Shown: positions 35,501 through 46,533, numbered from the stretch's first letter. The stretch: 64,000 nucleotides of DNA from Nephrocerus scutellatus (GCA_947095585.1 OX352765.1:75313976-75377975); one strand, 5' to 3'. A program made the numbers and translations. Notes: a model not told the origin generated them from the letters alone.

Positions 35501-37328
35501 ACAAACCTATTAGTTTTTACTCAAACAGAAGTCTTTTAGCGGTTGACAGACTATCGAACTTGACTGTAAGTTTTGATCGACGAAAGTGTTAACGCCTGAC
35601 TGACTGACTGACTGATACTCGTAACTGATCGCTATCAAAAAATTTTGTGGTTGACTGTCAGTCAGCGGCCATGTGATTTTGGTCGGTTTCGATTAACTTA
35701 CGTGGGAGTACGCAAGATCTCAACGAAGTGAGACATTCGGTGAGAAAATTTGACAGCTGAGATGAATTGCGTTAAATTGTTTGTACAATTTAAATAAATC
35801 GGTTCGTATATAATTTTTGAATTGAAGAATTTAAATTTATATATTTTCTTAGGAAGCAAGAAAATTTGTGGCTTGTTGAGTGTTTATGACATTGACAGCG
35901 GTTGCTAAAGCTCATTATGGATAACTTAAATAACGAAAGAAATTAGATAAGTTTTTTGTTCAGTTTTTACATAAGAAAAGCCTACTGCTGACCAATATAG
36001 TTGAGCCTTTCTTTTTTAACTACCTGAAAGCTATTAAGCTTAAATTATTAAGCATTTTAACACAACACAAGCAACTAAATAACGGGAGATATCACTATGG
36101 TCTAATCTTAAAGTCTGTGCACACTTCTGCTGAGAGCTAACTTGAGATGCACAAATGTACGTTAATCTGATATTCCCAAATATGTGATGAATTTAAATTT
36201 TTTGTATTAATACCGAATGATCATTTTTTGCGACACGAAAAACAAAATCAAACAAAAGTATTAACTATTTTTTCTGACATAAAATTTAATATTTAACATT
36301 TAACTCAAACAATTTTAATGGTTGCATGTTGTCAACAGCAATGACTAAAACACCTTTAAATAGCTTTAAAGAATCTTAAACTATATTAAGAAAAAATACA
36401 GTATAGTGGTAAAATTGCAATGCCGTCGTGAAAAATTAAGTGTTTTAGTGAATTTACATAAATACACATAAACACTATTATACATAAACAAACAAATATA
36501 TTTATAAATTAAACATAGCAAAGTAAAAAAAAAAAAAAACAAAAAAAACCAAGCCGTATTCTTGACCACATTTTATCGAACAAAAATAGAGCAGTGTTAG
36601 ACGACTTTGAACGCAATAATTCATTGCAAAATTGAATTAAATTTAACGTGTTCTTGCTGTTCAACTAGCTCGGGTAGATACGATGTGCAATCGAGATATT
36701 TATGAAGCCAACCATGGACGACACATACGACGTCGTAAATGCGCCTATTTTTAATTATCGTGTAATACATAATAATTGAACTGATGAATGTCGTCGTCTT
36801 TGGGAAGTTCATCCATGACAAGATTGGATGCAGCCCGAAAATGTGATATAGATTTGCGATGTTAGAATCGCTTTTTAAGCCAAAAGCTATATGAACAAGT
36901 AAGATGTCTCTTTTCTTTAAAGATGCACTTGCTCTGTTGCATTGCATGGATTGTTGGTTAGGTGTGCGGGTAGTGTAAAATACAAAAATAAGCTGTAAAA
37001 TCATATGGATCAACTTGAAAACACACTCTCTCTCTTTCTTCCCGCACACACCACACAACAGCATCTGTGTACGTTTGCTGGGGCGGCTGGCTGGGAGCTG
37101 TTCTGGGCATTTGCATCACTCACCGAAGATGGTGTTGTTCGGATTCATGGCCACTTGGTTCTTAGCAGCATCGCCAATAAGACGTTCCGTGTCAGTGAAT
37201 GCGACATAAGATGGTGTTACCCTGTTGCCTTGATCATTGGCAATGATTTCCACTTTGCCATGTTGAAAGACCCCAACACAGGAGTACGTTGTCCCGAGAT
37301 CAATGCCAACTGCTGGTATTTTACCCAT
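32547..37328 (-). CDS. Hsc70: Cytosolic heat-shock cognate 70 protein (Hsp70 family), two coding exons
   Basis: An ATP-driven chaperone of cytosol and nucleus. Coding exons 37328-37124 and 34252-32547 join through a GT-AG intron of 2871 bp in phase 1 to give 636 residues, normal for Hsp70. Exon 1 encodes [20 protein letters not shown], the first ATP-phosphate loop, and ends after NPNNTIF. Exon 2 starts [12 protein letters not shown] and holds [25 protein letters not shown], the substrate-binding domain and the C-terminal SGPTIEEVD, the TPR-cochaperone anchor of cytosolic members. A likely 5' UTR intron ends at 37357 (TTTCAG on the minus strand). Drosophila Hsc70-1 is the likeliest counterpart, since it also lies on 3L, but paralogue identity was not tested. 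Confidence 0.92.
34253..37123 (-). other. Intron of the Hsc70 gene
   Basis: The intron has no recognisable nested gene. Positions 35135-35235 are a low-complexity A/T run. Positions 35537-35662 are a dispersed repeat shared with 56407-56547 (CAGACTATCGAACTTGACTG, GAACGCCTGACTGACT), with a (GACT)n run. Two diverged copies of another repeat lie at about 34640-34740 and 35050-35140 (CGTATATC..GAGTTCTAC, AAAACAATTG). The 147-codon minus frame at 36621-37064 has no motif I can name. Confidence 0.6.
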
Positions 37329-37356
37329 TATAGTTGATGAGAGGGAGCAGTGCAAT

Positions 37357-37930
37357 CTGAAATTAGAAAATTAGCTAAAAAAATGCAAACTAACTATGAA
37401 ATTTATTATATAAGAAATAATTACCTGCTATTTAGTGCAATTCAAAATGCAAATCTATACAGATATAATGATATAATAATAAAGAAGACCACAAATGCTA
37501 CAATTCGTAGAAGCTCTATGGTTTTTTCTTTTTGCAGCTCCACTGCGTCTCTGGCAAATTTACCGTTTCAAACCCGAAATAAAAGAAAATTAAACTGAAA
37601 ATTATGAAACTTTCGTTTTTTTTAATTTTTTACAATTTCAAATCCGATTTCCGTTTCGTTCGTTTTCCGTTACTTTGTGAAGTGATTTTCGACGACTCAG
37701 CAATTGCAGTGTAATGTCTAAAAGGTGGATGCTGTTATAGCTGGCGAAAATAAACCCGCTAGCAATGGTCGGAATGATATTTGCGTGTTCGTTAAAGATG
37801 AGTATTCTCGTTTTATTTTGAACAGAAAAAAGAACAAAAGCGCTTTTGTGCGCAAAATCGCAGATAGAAATATTTTGCATGCTGACTTCGAGAAGGATTG
37901 ATTAATTTATGTGAACGTATTAGGCACAAT
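37357..37930. other. Upstream region of Hsc70
   Basis: This must hold the non-coding first exon and promoter of the minus-strand Hsc70 gene. I could not place the transcription start, a TATA box or a convincing heat-shock element (nGAAnnTTCnnGAAn), consistent with a constitutive cognate rather than a heat-inducible gene, but this is weak negative evidence. Confidence 0.35.
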
Positions 37931-38068
37931 ACACGGTCATTAATATTGTTACTTTGTGATAAAATACATTATAATGATCCTGTTAGTTGGAGTAATGACT
38001 AATGCTGCGAAACCGAAATTTATGATTTCATTCATTATTACTAATAATGACATTATTAATGACCGTGT
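37931..38068. repeat. Short MITE-like element (138 bp)
   Basis: Ends ACACGGTCATTAATATTGTT and, inverted, the ATTAATGACCGTGT at 38055-38068 form terminal inverted repeats. There are no coding frames of note and no second copy in this window. Confidence 0.65.
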
Positions 38069-38402
38069 AATTGGCCAATATAACAGTTTATTAGTTTATG
38101 TTGCAATGTCGGTACTGGATAGAAGTCCTAATAAAAAGAAAAGCTCCCAGTTTTAAAGTGATTCAAGAAATTCTTAAGACGTTAAAACAACCATTTTGAT
38201 ACTAACCGTTACAAGTCCTATCACATAATATGCTCGTCAAAAATTTAAAAAAGAATCTGAGCAATTTTAAATCTGATTTGATAGTTTTATATGATTACAA
38301 TTATTTTACTCTGTCTAAAACTTAAGGGTGACAAAAATATTCAAGAAGAATCAAAACACATAATTTTAAAAGAAAAAACAGAACTTTCGCCGGAAAAGCA
38401 AA

Positions 38403-38535
38403 TAGCCGTATTTTATTTGCCGAGGTACAACAACAATTGCACTGTCGAATTCCTTCTTTGGAATTGTGAAAACCTGCTGTTTGGTTGGTTTTGACATTCG
38501 AATTCGGAATTCGCTCGGCATATAAAATGCAGCTA
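38403..38535. repeat. MITE-like element, family G, copy 1 (133 bp)
   Basis: Bounded by TAGCCGTATTTTATTTGCCG and CGGCATATAAAATGCAGCTA, imperfect inverted ends. It carries GAATTCCTTCTTTGGAATTG and CATTCGAATTCGGAATTCG. The copy at 60724-60844 is in the opposite orientation. Confidence 0.7.
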
Positions 38536-38697
38536 ATATTTAAAATTCGGTTATCGATGATTTTGACATTCATTTTTGCATTAGGTTTGTCTGATGAACA
38601 TTTTTTATTCGTTGCCCATAAAAACGATCAAACTTTACTGTCGAGTGTCGATGTTGCGACCCGTAGAAGCGTACGGGTCCGGCGATCGAAGAGTTAT

Positions 38698-38887
38698 TTG
38701 CTATATTGCTTTGGCAAAGCCTGCTTGGCTTACAACACCAATAGCATAAGCATAAAGCCGAAAAAAAATCCAAAAAGTTTAGGATTAAGAAACTAAAGCC
38801 ATTTTATAGTTATGGTACTCACCGTAAGGCGATAAAGCCAAAAGCTGTTGCTTTGTAAAACCGGCTTCGCCAAAGCAATATAGTAAT
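38698..38887. repeat. MITE-like element, family K, copy 1 (190 bp)
   Basis: Ends TTGCTATATTGCTTTGGCAA and, inverted, GCCAAAGCAATATAGTAA; the inner arm continues GCTTGGCTTACAA. Interior words are AAGCCGAAAAAAAATCC and CACCGTAAGGCGATAAAGCC. Copy 2 is at 60045-60302. The outer 15 bp are the same as those of family M, which suggests one transposase for both. Confidence 0.75.
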
Positions 38888-39076
38888 TGGGTCTGGTTTT
38901 TTATTCAACCCGAGCAAGCGTGTACGTCAATATAATATATATAGCGAACACAACGTATATTTTTACTCCGTACAACATTTGATCGGTGTACTCCGGGTAA
39001 CTATACTCACTCGGATTGAATAAAAGAATAGACCCACTATCTTTACCCTGATGTATCTGCAAAACGGCTAATGACA

Positions 39077-39255
39077 GTAGGCATTATCCACACTAGTGTG
39101 TTAACATAGAAAAAACTATTGTTATTTTAGTAGTTTTGCATTGCACATGAGCAATTTAGCAGAAAAGAGCTTATCGTGCTCGTTAGATTGCCGCACTTGG
39201 TTGCAGCCTCGTGCTTCAGCCGTCCACATTCCTAAATCGTTATGCAGTATACTAT
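39077..39255. repeat. Family C element, copy 3 (partial composite)
   Basis: GTAGGCATTATCCACACTAG and GTGTGTTAACATAGA match 30930-30965, and the following GCTTATCGTGCTCGTTAGAT to TTATGCAGTATACTA matches 31090-31175. The left end with the ACGACCATAG terminus is absent. Confidence 0.6.
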
Positions 39256-39309
39256 TAAAAGTCTACGAACGTATATCGATACACGTCGTTTTTGAAAAAA
39301 ACATTTCAA

Positions 39310-39645
39310 ATGGAACTCAAAAGTAACAGTGTGATTGCACTGTTTTTGGGTGGAAAGTCACAACCGGCTATTGTCAAACAGCTGCAGCATTTGAATGTGA
39401 ATTAAATGTTTATGTATCGGACCATCACACGTTACAACTATACAATACGATTGCAAAACGCCATGGATGTGGCCTTCCAAAAAAAGCAACATCACCAGAA
39501 TTGTTTCGCAAACTGAAGGTACGAATTAAGGCAAATCTATGAAAAAGTGCGCAAAAACTGGCAAAAAATCTCTACGTGTCCGATAGACGCATACGGCGGT
39601 TACTGAAAAAGGTTCTTCAATTGAAACCATACAAGATTTAAAAAG
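39310..39645 (+). pseudogene. Mariner-type transposase, N-terminal DNA-binding fragment
   Basis: The frame reads MELKSNSVIALFLGGKSQPA, then after breaks KRHGCGLPKKATSPELFRKL, KSAQKLAKNLYVSDRRIRRL and LKKVLQLKPYKI. This is the bipartite helix-turn-helix region of a Tc1/mariner transposase, closest in style to the N-terminus of the DD41D protein at 24785-25870. It contains stops and frameshifts, and no catalytic domain follows. It is dead. Confidence 0.65.
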
Positions 39646-39681
39646 TAAAAGGTTCAAAATGATTTGGGCAGTTCTAACTGC

Positions 39682-39730
39682 AAGCTAGGTTATAGTGTAT
39701 GAAACAGTCATTTTCGTCTATAGTCGTATG
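39682..39730 (-). repeat. Family C terminal fragment
   Basis: TATAGTGTATGAAACAGTCA and TTTTCGTCTATAGTCGTATG are the reverse complement of a family C end; the same sequence occurs at 56240-56285. Confidence 0.55.
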
Positions 39731-40093
39731 AAATATATATTTATAAATGACATAATTACAGCCCTTTGTCTTAGTAACACTTCAATCGCCGGACCCGTAT
39801 ATTTATGATGTTAGTACAGATTTTCCGTTCATCTGAGCGAGCTTAATTATGGATATCCTGAAAAAGCATGGCAACTGCAACTTGAAGATTATTTTGATGT
39901 GGGAATACAAAGCTTGTTCATATACGTGTTATAAGGCTGAATGAAGAATGGATACATAAGTCCAACAGTACGTCTGATTATAAAAACTTTAATGTGTTCT
40001 TAAAAAAAAAAATAGAGACTTCAAACTATTAAAATCTAATATTGGGAAAAAATCTTACCGTACAGATTACAAAAAAAAATTTATAATTTACTA

Positions 40094-40665
40094 GCTGACC
40101 CGACAGACGTTGTCCTGTCCCACTTTCAATAAATTTGTTTGTGATCGTTTTGTGAACTTGTGGAAAGCCATTTGTTTTGCGATATCGAGTCACAGTATTA
40201 GTCACATCAGTATTAGCAGAAATACCTGGCGTTTCCCGGCTGCCACATCCCACTGACCCCCGCCCGCTTACACCGCACTACCTAACCAACTCACGAATCC
40301 AGAAAACTATAGAATCGACACTTATACAGGCAAAAAATGTACACTTGTTCGAATATTCTTTATATGAAGATCATATACAGGGAAAACTACATTTTCCACC
40401 CCAGCGCCACCTATCGGGTCCAAATTTTGTCAACGACTTTCTTTTTATTTAAACATTATATGGTGTGAATTTTAGCCAAATCGTTCCATAACTAAGAATT
40501 TTCGGGAAAAAAACGATACCAGCGCCATCTGCCGGGCTGATTTGTGAATCTAAACCATCCAGGGCGTCACCCAAACACATACAAAACAATTCATTCAAAT
40601 CGGTCCAGCCGTTTAGGAGGAGTTCAGTGACATACACACGTACAGTAGAATTATATATATAAAGA
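40094..40665 (+). repeat. LINE/SINE-like 3' end element
   Basis: It starts with CTAGCTGACCCGACAGACGT and ends with AAATCGGTCCAGCCGTTTAG, GAGGAGTTCAGTGACATACA, CACACGTACAG and a (TA)n-type tail ATTATATATATAAAGAT. This pattern (GACCCG..AACG start, TCGGTCCAGCCGTT near the end, ATATATA tail) is common to 3' ends of RTE-type LINEs and their SINEs in insects. It has no open frame. Part of it recurs at 3645-3870. Confidence 0.6.
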
Positions 40666-41149
40666 TAAATATTGAAATGAAGTTAACTATCCCTAAGAAT
40701 GGAAAGGGTAACACAACGTCAGAAGGCTCTCCTACGAAATATGATGGAAAATCATATAAGCGTTGTTAATGACCGCTTTCAGTACGTGGTGTTAAATTTA
40801 CAGAATAAAAAATGTAAGTGCTTTGCAAAAGATATTATATTATGTTAGTAATAGAATTTAATTATATAAATTTTTATTTCTTACAAATCGATAAACTTTA
40901 CTAAAGTCACAACTGCGTCTAAAGTCATTCTTTTGGTATTTTTAAATCCAACATACCACCGATATCAGTGGCTAAATTTATTGTTTCAAATGACGTTTAG
41001 CACCAAATTTTATTTTGTAATTTCAATAAAAGATTCTTGTTCATTTTATGTCATCGAAGCCCCCTTGTGAATTAATATTCGAAATTCCTAATTTTTGTTT
41101 AATTAAATATTTAATTTGAAATTTTGTTTTTTCGATTAAAAACATTTTT
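40666..41149. other. Intergenic, no gene recognised
   Basis: AT-rich; nothing recognised. Confidence 0.4.
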
Positions 41150-41640
41150 TTTTAATTCTCTATATTAACTTCGCGTGCCCGGCTGGTTGGCTTGTGGGTA
41201 GAATCTTGTTATCAATTTTTAACACACTTCCTAAAGCCCGATTTTATTCAAACTTTGCACACATATGTATTTCCAATGACAACACTTTCTATTAAAATTC
41301 GGGTCAGGGGGCTCCCATACAAATTTTTTACAAAATTTACCCGATTTTCTTCAAACTTTATATGCATATGTATCTCCGAAGAACAACCGTTTTTGTAAAA
41401 TTTGGAAGTGATAAAGCCTCGGAGTCGGGGGGCAACCATAAGAATTTTATAAAAAAGTACCCGATTCTCTTCAAATTTTAAACGCATGTGTATTTTCGAT
41501 GGACAACACTTTTTGTAAAAATTTGGCCCCGGGGTCGAGGGGGCACCCATACAAATTTTATAAAATTTCACATTGTGTATCCCCGATCAGAAAATTTACA
41601 GGAACAATTTTAGTTTTTTTTGGGTGGTTTTTTTTTTTGT
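41150..41640 (-). repeat. Family T element, minus orientation
   Basis: The right-end module TTAATTCTCTATATTAACTT, CGCGTGCCCGGCTGG and TTTTTAACACACTTCCTAAA comes first, followed by three ~115 bp units read backwards (CCCGATTTTCTTCAAACTTT, ATGTATCTCCGAAGAAC). It ends near TGTGTATCCCCGATCAGAAA and GGGTGGTTTTTTTT. It is directly followed by the RNase H fragment. Confidence 0.7.
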
Positions 41641-41644
41641 AATT

Positions 41645-41885
41645 ATTACCGTAGCCCATGTGACAGATACTGCGACCTGAAAGATCTATTGTATCTTGGG
41701 ATTTGTTAATTCCTTCATTCGTTGCCTGCAATTGCCTAATAGCCAGAAAACCAACCGCGTTTAACTTTGTTGTGACTGGCAAGACATTGCAGTGCACCGT
41801 AACATTTTTTGACAGATATCGAGTTCATTAAATTGGACGACAGCGCTTTTAGTGCTGCTTGGCTATCTGAAAAAACAAAATGAAA
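41645..41885 (-). pseudogene. Jockey-type LINE RNase H fragment
   Basis: Minus-strand frames read HFVFSDSQAALKALSSNLMN, CYGALQCLASHNKVKRGWFS and, after a stop, an AIAGNEGINKSQD-like piece, the RNase H core of Jockey/R1-type elements (SDSQAAL ... L..L...N.V...W..GH..I.GNE). The VPGH histidine motif is damaged. It joins without a break to integrase sequence upstream on the same strand. Confidence 0.65.
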
Positions 41886-42330
41886 GCAGGCGAAAGGGGA
41901 AGCTGGTGAAAATTTTGACGATCTAAATTCTCTCGAAAATTCGATTGAAGATTCCTCGCTAAAAGTAGTTCGCAATCCAAACATAATGGTTGGAAGAATC
42001 AATCCAACCCGGTCGGTTATGACACATAATGGCAGGCTGATGATACGATGCCAACGTTCGATTATGTAATTACAATTCGGATTGTTACTAGTAGTTATTC
42101 TTCTTTTGAAACCCAAAAGTGTTGAACGTTCCGAGAAAATTTGTGTTTCGAATTGGGCTCCTTGATCAATTATAATGGATACTGAAACGCCATAACGAGC
42201 GATCCAAACAGAATATGCAGCTCAGGCGACAGTAGCGGCGGTAATGTCCAAAACGGGAATCGCCTCAGCTCAACAAGTATACCTGTCAATCAATATAACT
42301 CAGTATCGTTGATCATCAGAAACCGGTAAC
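41886..42330 (-). pseudogene. Gypsy-like integrase core fragment
   Basis: Minus-strand frames give VILIDRYTC, AEAIPVLDITAATVA, AYSVWIARYGVSVSIIIDQG, AQFETQIFSERSTLLGFKRR, then NCNYIIERWHRIISLPLC and RVGLILPTIMFGLRTTFSEE. The three acidic catalytic positions of the DDE integrase core fall at DRYT, DQGAQFE and IIERWHR. There are stops and frame changes. No zinc domain, reverse transcriptase or LTR is attached, so it is an isolated relic. Confidence 0.75.
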
Positions 42331-42930
42331 GGACCAACGATATTTAAATTGTACGTTTTTTGAGTGGAAGCTCTTTGGTACAGCATAATATGCGTGCTCC
42401 ACCTCGTTGTTTGGTTTCCTAATACAACTGTGCGTACCACCTACTATTGCAATCACACCCGGAAATCTGTATTTTAAGAAAAACCTAAATAAATAAACAA
42501 TATTAAGAATAATTAAGAAATTGTTACGAATGCTACAACCTACTTTTGTTTCCTCTTCATTGAGATGAAACTTGATGAGTTGGTCCCCCAAATCGCTAGT
42601 AATGATTGAGGTTGCTTCAAAAATACACCTAGATACCAAGATTTGTTTCATGGCAATTAAAAAGTCCTGAACTATCGGTCTTTAATAAAATCGTGTAACA
42701 AAATTAAAATTTTATTTGATACATTTCTAAATTTTTTTTTAAAGATTTGCAAAAAAAAAAAATTAATTGCAGCAAAAATTCTTGTGATAGGGGAAAGTGC
42801 ATGGTAGGTATATCCTTCGTGCATATGTTGGACAAGTTTGCCAACAATTATCTGCATCATGAGTTTATAAGTCCAAAATATTCGTAAAAATTGAACTTTC
42901 GTAATACAGTTGAATGGGTCGCTCACATCT
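42316..42930 (-). pseudogene. HARBI1-like transposase remnant
   Basis: The minus strand starts with SDPFNCITKVQFLRIFWTYK (42926 onward) and continues with LGDQLIKFHLNEEETKVGC, RFPGVIAIVGGTHSCIRKPN and EVEHAYYAVPKSFHSKNVQ. The last two are the DDE_4 nuclease signature of Harbinger-derived proteins (FPGVIGxxDGTHxxI.KP ... Y.N.K..HS.NVQ), with the first catalytic Asp of DGTH changed to Gly. An intron-like or decayed stretch breaks the frame at about 42480-42540. The C-terminal half is missing and replaced by integrase sequence. Confidence 0.75.
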
Positions 42931-43186
42931 GTTAGATTACGCTTAATTTTTGCAAGTCTTCTGAAATTAAATTAATAATGAAATCGGTTAAAATGATAAA
43001 TCGAAGATAAATAACAAAAACATTTAAGTATTTTAATAAAAAAAAAACACCATCAAATTATTTATATATAAAAATATAGTACATCAAATCAAATCAAATC
43101 ATCAAATTAACTAACCCTAAGATACATATTTTACACAAAATAAAGACTATCTCAGCAATGTCAAATAAAATTATATGTAGAGTGCT

Positions 43187-43413
43187 TTTTTGGCTGTCAA
43201 GTTGTTCGTTTATTCCAAAAAACCAATCTACGGTAGATTGGATTTCCCCTCAAACAGATCTTGATATTTTGGAAGATTTACCCCTCTTTTCATTAACTGC
43301 AACAACAACACATGCAACAAAACAATGTAAACAAAAGATTCTCGGCTTTCGTGTTCGTTTTTTCGAGAAAAAATCTACGCTCGACCGTAGATTGCTAAAA
43401 CAAAAAAAAACTC
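43187..43413. repeat. Family P element, copy 4
   Basis: It contains GCTGTCAAGTTGTTCGTTTA, the palindromic core AATCTACGGTAGATT, GGAAGATTTACCCCTC and CAACAACAACACATGCAACA, and ends AATCTACGCTCGACCGTAGA. Compared with copies 1-3, the CTCTACCGTAGAG core is replaced by AATCTACGGTAGATT; copy 5 shares the replacement, so two subfamilies exist. Confidence 0.65.
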
Positions 43414-44016
43414 GACAGTAATCATAATAAAATCGATTCTCGTGAAAAAACCCAGAACTGATTGATTTTTAAGATGAACGTACACAACGACAAATTTAAA
43501 ACACATACATATAATTTTAAGAGAATAAGATAGGCTTTCTCTCAGTCATTAATGAAAATAAAAAAATAAATAAAAAAAACAGAAAAAAAGATCACTAAAG
43601 TCGTATTTTACAGAAATATTTACGAAAATAACATGTACGGTCGCTCCATCTAAATTTTTTTTCTGTTATTATTTTCAAATACGAAAAAGTTTTCTCTTGC
43701 TGTCTTGCTATCGCTTCAGCTGTGTTTAAGACACTGTCACTTAGCTTCACCTTCTATTATTCGTTCTCTACAGTCACTCTCACCCAAAAGTCAGAATAGA
43801 ACCAATGCAGAAAGCAGATTGATACAGTTTGAAGAGGACGGTGTTACAGAGCTTCAGATCAACCAAATACTTAATTAACGGATGGCGACGTCGAGTGAAT
43901 ATTAAAATATGTGTTAACAAAATTTCCGGTTTTAATTAAGAAATAATGAATCAACTAGTCAAGTAATTTTTATGAACTAATTTGTGCTATTGAAGTTAAC
44001 TTTATTCGCAGAAGAT
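43414..44016. other. Upstream region of TMEM161
   Basis: No coding content. It should include the TMEM161 promoter and 5' UTR. The untranslated first exon ends with the ATG at 44017-44019. No TATA box was assigned. Confidence 0.4.
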
Positions 44017-46241
44017 ATGGTATGAATAATAAGCTGAATCCCTGTGTTTGCACCAGCTATGTCAAAATCCAAAATTAGTTCAGAATATAGTATATATAGC
44101 TCTATTGAAAAACTATATCCCATCTAAAAATAGAATCTCCTCTACAGACTTCTTGAGTTGTGTAAGCTTTTAAAATCCAGATTTTTGTTGTTGCAGGCAA
44201 TTTTAGGAGCTCAGCTTGTACTCACACTTGTTATGGTCAGTGTAATTCAGAAATTGAATCCACACTTCTCATTTGCCAAGTGGATTCTATGCTCCACAGG
44301 ACTTTACCGATATTTACATCCGAGTGACGAAGAACTTCGGACAAAAGGCGGGATACCTAAGGCGAAACCATCTAAGGGTGGCAGTCACATCCACTCCAAA
44401 GGTAGACACAACAATGGCTTTAGCAGTGATAAACTTGTGTCCAATCAATTTCACATACCTCGTTCAATCCACGTGGATTTGGAAACAGCACCGGTGAGCC
44501 AATTGGATGTTATTCACCTTAGGTACTTTACTGAGTATCAATGGCTTTTGGACTTTAGCGTTTACGCTGGAATTGTGTATATCTTCTCAGAGGTGAGAGT
44601 ACAAACTTATATTAAATAAATACAAATCGTTCCATCTTTCCTCTAGATTTATCACTATTACTTCCCGCTTAAAGGAGAAGTTAACTTGAGCATGGTATGG
44701 TGTCTGCTTGTGGTTTTCTTTGCAATGTAACAAATAATTAATATATCATTCGATAGAGATTAACAACTTTTTTGCAGTAAATTGCTGTCTTCGCTTACCG
44801 TTCTTTATTTCCAAAGTGAGGAATCAATTGGTGAACGTTCGATGGTAATTGTTGCATGCCTTGTTTATCTTCTGGTTGCTATGATTGTTCTTATTATCGA
44901 CGAGCGTTTGCTCGAGACTGGACTGGAAAATGCATACTCGAGTTTTAATGATAGCGCCTCAAAGTTCCTTACCGAGCAAGGATTACCCTCCTCGTAAATG
45001 ATATATTATGTACTGGGACTTTTCAGTTTTTTAAAATAATTTTCTTTTCAGAGGCCCTGCATCGAAAATTGTTGTGAAATTCTTTCTTGCTCTTGGCTGT
45101 GGCATTCTTGGTTCGCTATTCACATTCCCTGGACTGCGAATGGCAAAAATGCATTGGGATTCGTTAAATTATTGCAAAGAAAGTCGCATTATGCAGTTTG
45201 TATTAAATGTCAGTTTTATTCTGCCATTCATTTTGGTCATTCTATGGATCCGTCCCATTAGTCGGGACTACCTGACAGAGCGTGTTTTTGAAGGAATGGA
45301 TAAACCACTGTATGTGTAGTTGGTGAATAAATTTCTCCAATATTTTTAAGTCGTACATCGTAGAACAGTTTTTTTTTTAACATTTTCCAGCTTGACACCA
45401 CATGTTTTTGAAACCAGTCGTTTGCTGCTCGTTGTGCTCGTTGTCGTACTGCGTTTTGCTCTAATGCCAATTTATTTGCAATCGTACTTGAATATCGCCT
45501 ATGAACGAATTTTGGATCTTAGAAAAGAGGCAGGAAGAATAACAAACGTTGAATTTCAGAAAAGGGTATACATATGTTCGTTCGCTAATCTTCAACGAAT
45601 ATTTTACAAAAATCACTGTCATATGCATTTGGCAAGGTTCTAAAATTCTTCTCTTATTTCAAGTCAACTTTTTAATAAATTCTTTGTCTTTATTCGAGTG
45701 GGGGAAATCTCAAATTAAATAACAATTGACTTTTCTCTCTTTTAGGTCTCTTCAATTTTTTACTACCTCTGTGTAGTTACATTACAGTTTGCCGCTCCGC
45801 TTATTCTCTGTTTGTACCTCACATTGATGTACAAGAGTTTGGGTGGATTCAGTTGGACTGGAATATTTACCGAAAGTGTTCTACAGAATGAATGTTCCGC
45901 CGACTCTGTTCAAGAGGTGGTGCATAGTGATGCTAACTTCGAAACAGTCAACCAACTTGACGGATTCTACGATGTGGCAGCTGCAAAGGAACAAAATGAA
46001 ATCAATATTCTCGAATCAGCCCAGAGTCTTCATGAATCACTGTCAGGTCTTAAGAATGTAAGTTCTGGTGTATAATCTTTGTGTTAAGATGGGACATTTT
46101 TCCTTTAATCTTCTTGTGCAGGTTTTCTCAACAGAAGTGTACAAAGGATTTCTAGGATTTGCTACCTGGTGGAGTTATTTCACTCTTTTCGCAACTTCAT
46201 CTCTAGGTATTTTATATCAATCGTATTTCAGCAAAACATAA
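44017..46241 (+). CDS. TMEM161: TMEM161 family multi-pass membrane protein, eight coding exons
   Basis: Coding exons 44017-44019, 44197-44592, 44647-44726, 44778-44993, 45052-45309, 45391-45565, 45746-46057 and 46122-46241 all have GT-AG borders and sum to 1560 nt, 519 residues plus stop. The protein starts MAILGAQLVLTLVMVSVIQK and follows TMEM161A/B closely: LHPSDEELR, YFTEYQWLLDF, GERSMVIVACLVYL, FTFPGLRMAKMHWDSLN, LWIRPISRDY, RKEAGRI and FATWWSYFTLFATSSLGILY. Several hydrophobic membrane segments are obvious. In vertebrates TMEM161B affects cardiac rhythm and neural development; molecular function is unknown. The start codon lies alone in the first exon, its last G being followed directly by the donor GTATGA. 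Confidence 0.93.
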
Positions 46242-46438
46242 TGGTAACATGTTCAAAAATCGTCGTTGTAACAAAATTTGAAAGAAAACCAAATGGATTA
46301 AAGAAAAAAGATTGTTTTACCAGAGAGTGGTGTTTGTGTAAAATTTTATTATATATTATGCCATTGTCATTTATAAATTACAGCAATACATCTTACCTAT
46401 TTGTATAGTAAAAGTTATAATTATTTTAAATTGATATA

Positions 46439-46444
46439 AATAAA
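46439..46444 (+). promoter_or_regulatory. Poly(A) signal of TMEM161
   Basis: AATAAA about 200 bp after the TMEM161 stop codon at 46239-46241. The convergent Hem signal lies only ~85 bp away on the other strand. Confidence 0.5.
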
Positions 46445-46527
46445 ATATGCTATAGGTGTATTATGGAAAGATGGGCTCAAATCACTTTCAAATTTGGCCA
46501 AGAGTACATTTATTTTCGATTAAATTC

Positions 46528-46533
46528 TTTATT
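46528..46533 (-). promoter_or_regulatory. Poly(A) signal of Hem
   Basis: AATAAA on the minus strand about 94 bp after the Hem stop. A second AATAAA occurs at 46514-46509. Confidence 0.5.

Noticed and set aside
36621..37064. A 147-codon minus-strand gene nested in the Hsc70 intron
   Set aside because: No domain, no conserved motif and intron-like base composition; the frame includes the sequence just after the Hsc70 splice donor. An old transposon piece cannot be excluded.
37329..37355. A nine-residue longer Hsc70 N-terminus
   Set aside because: The extension would start at TTG, not [15 protein letters not shown] is the universal start of cytosolic Hsc70.
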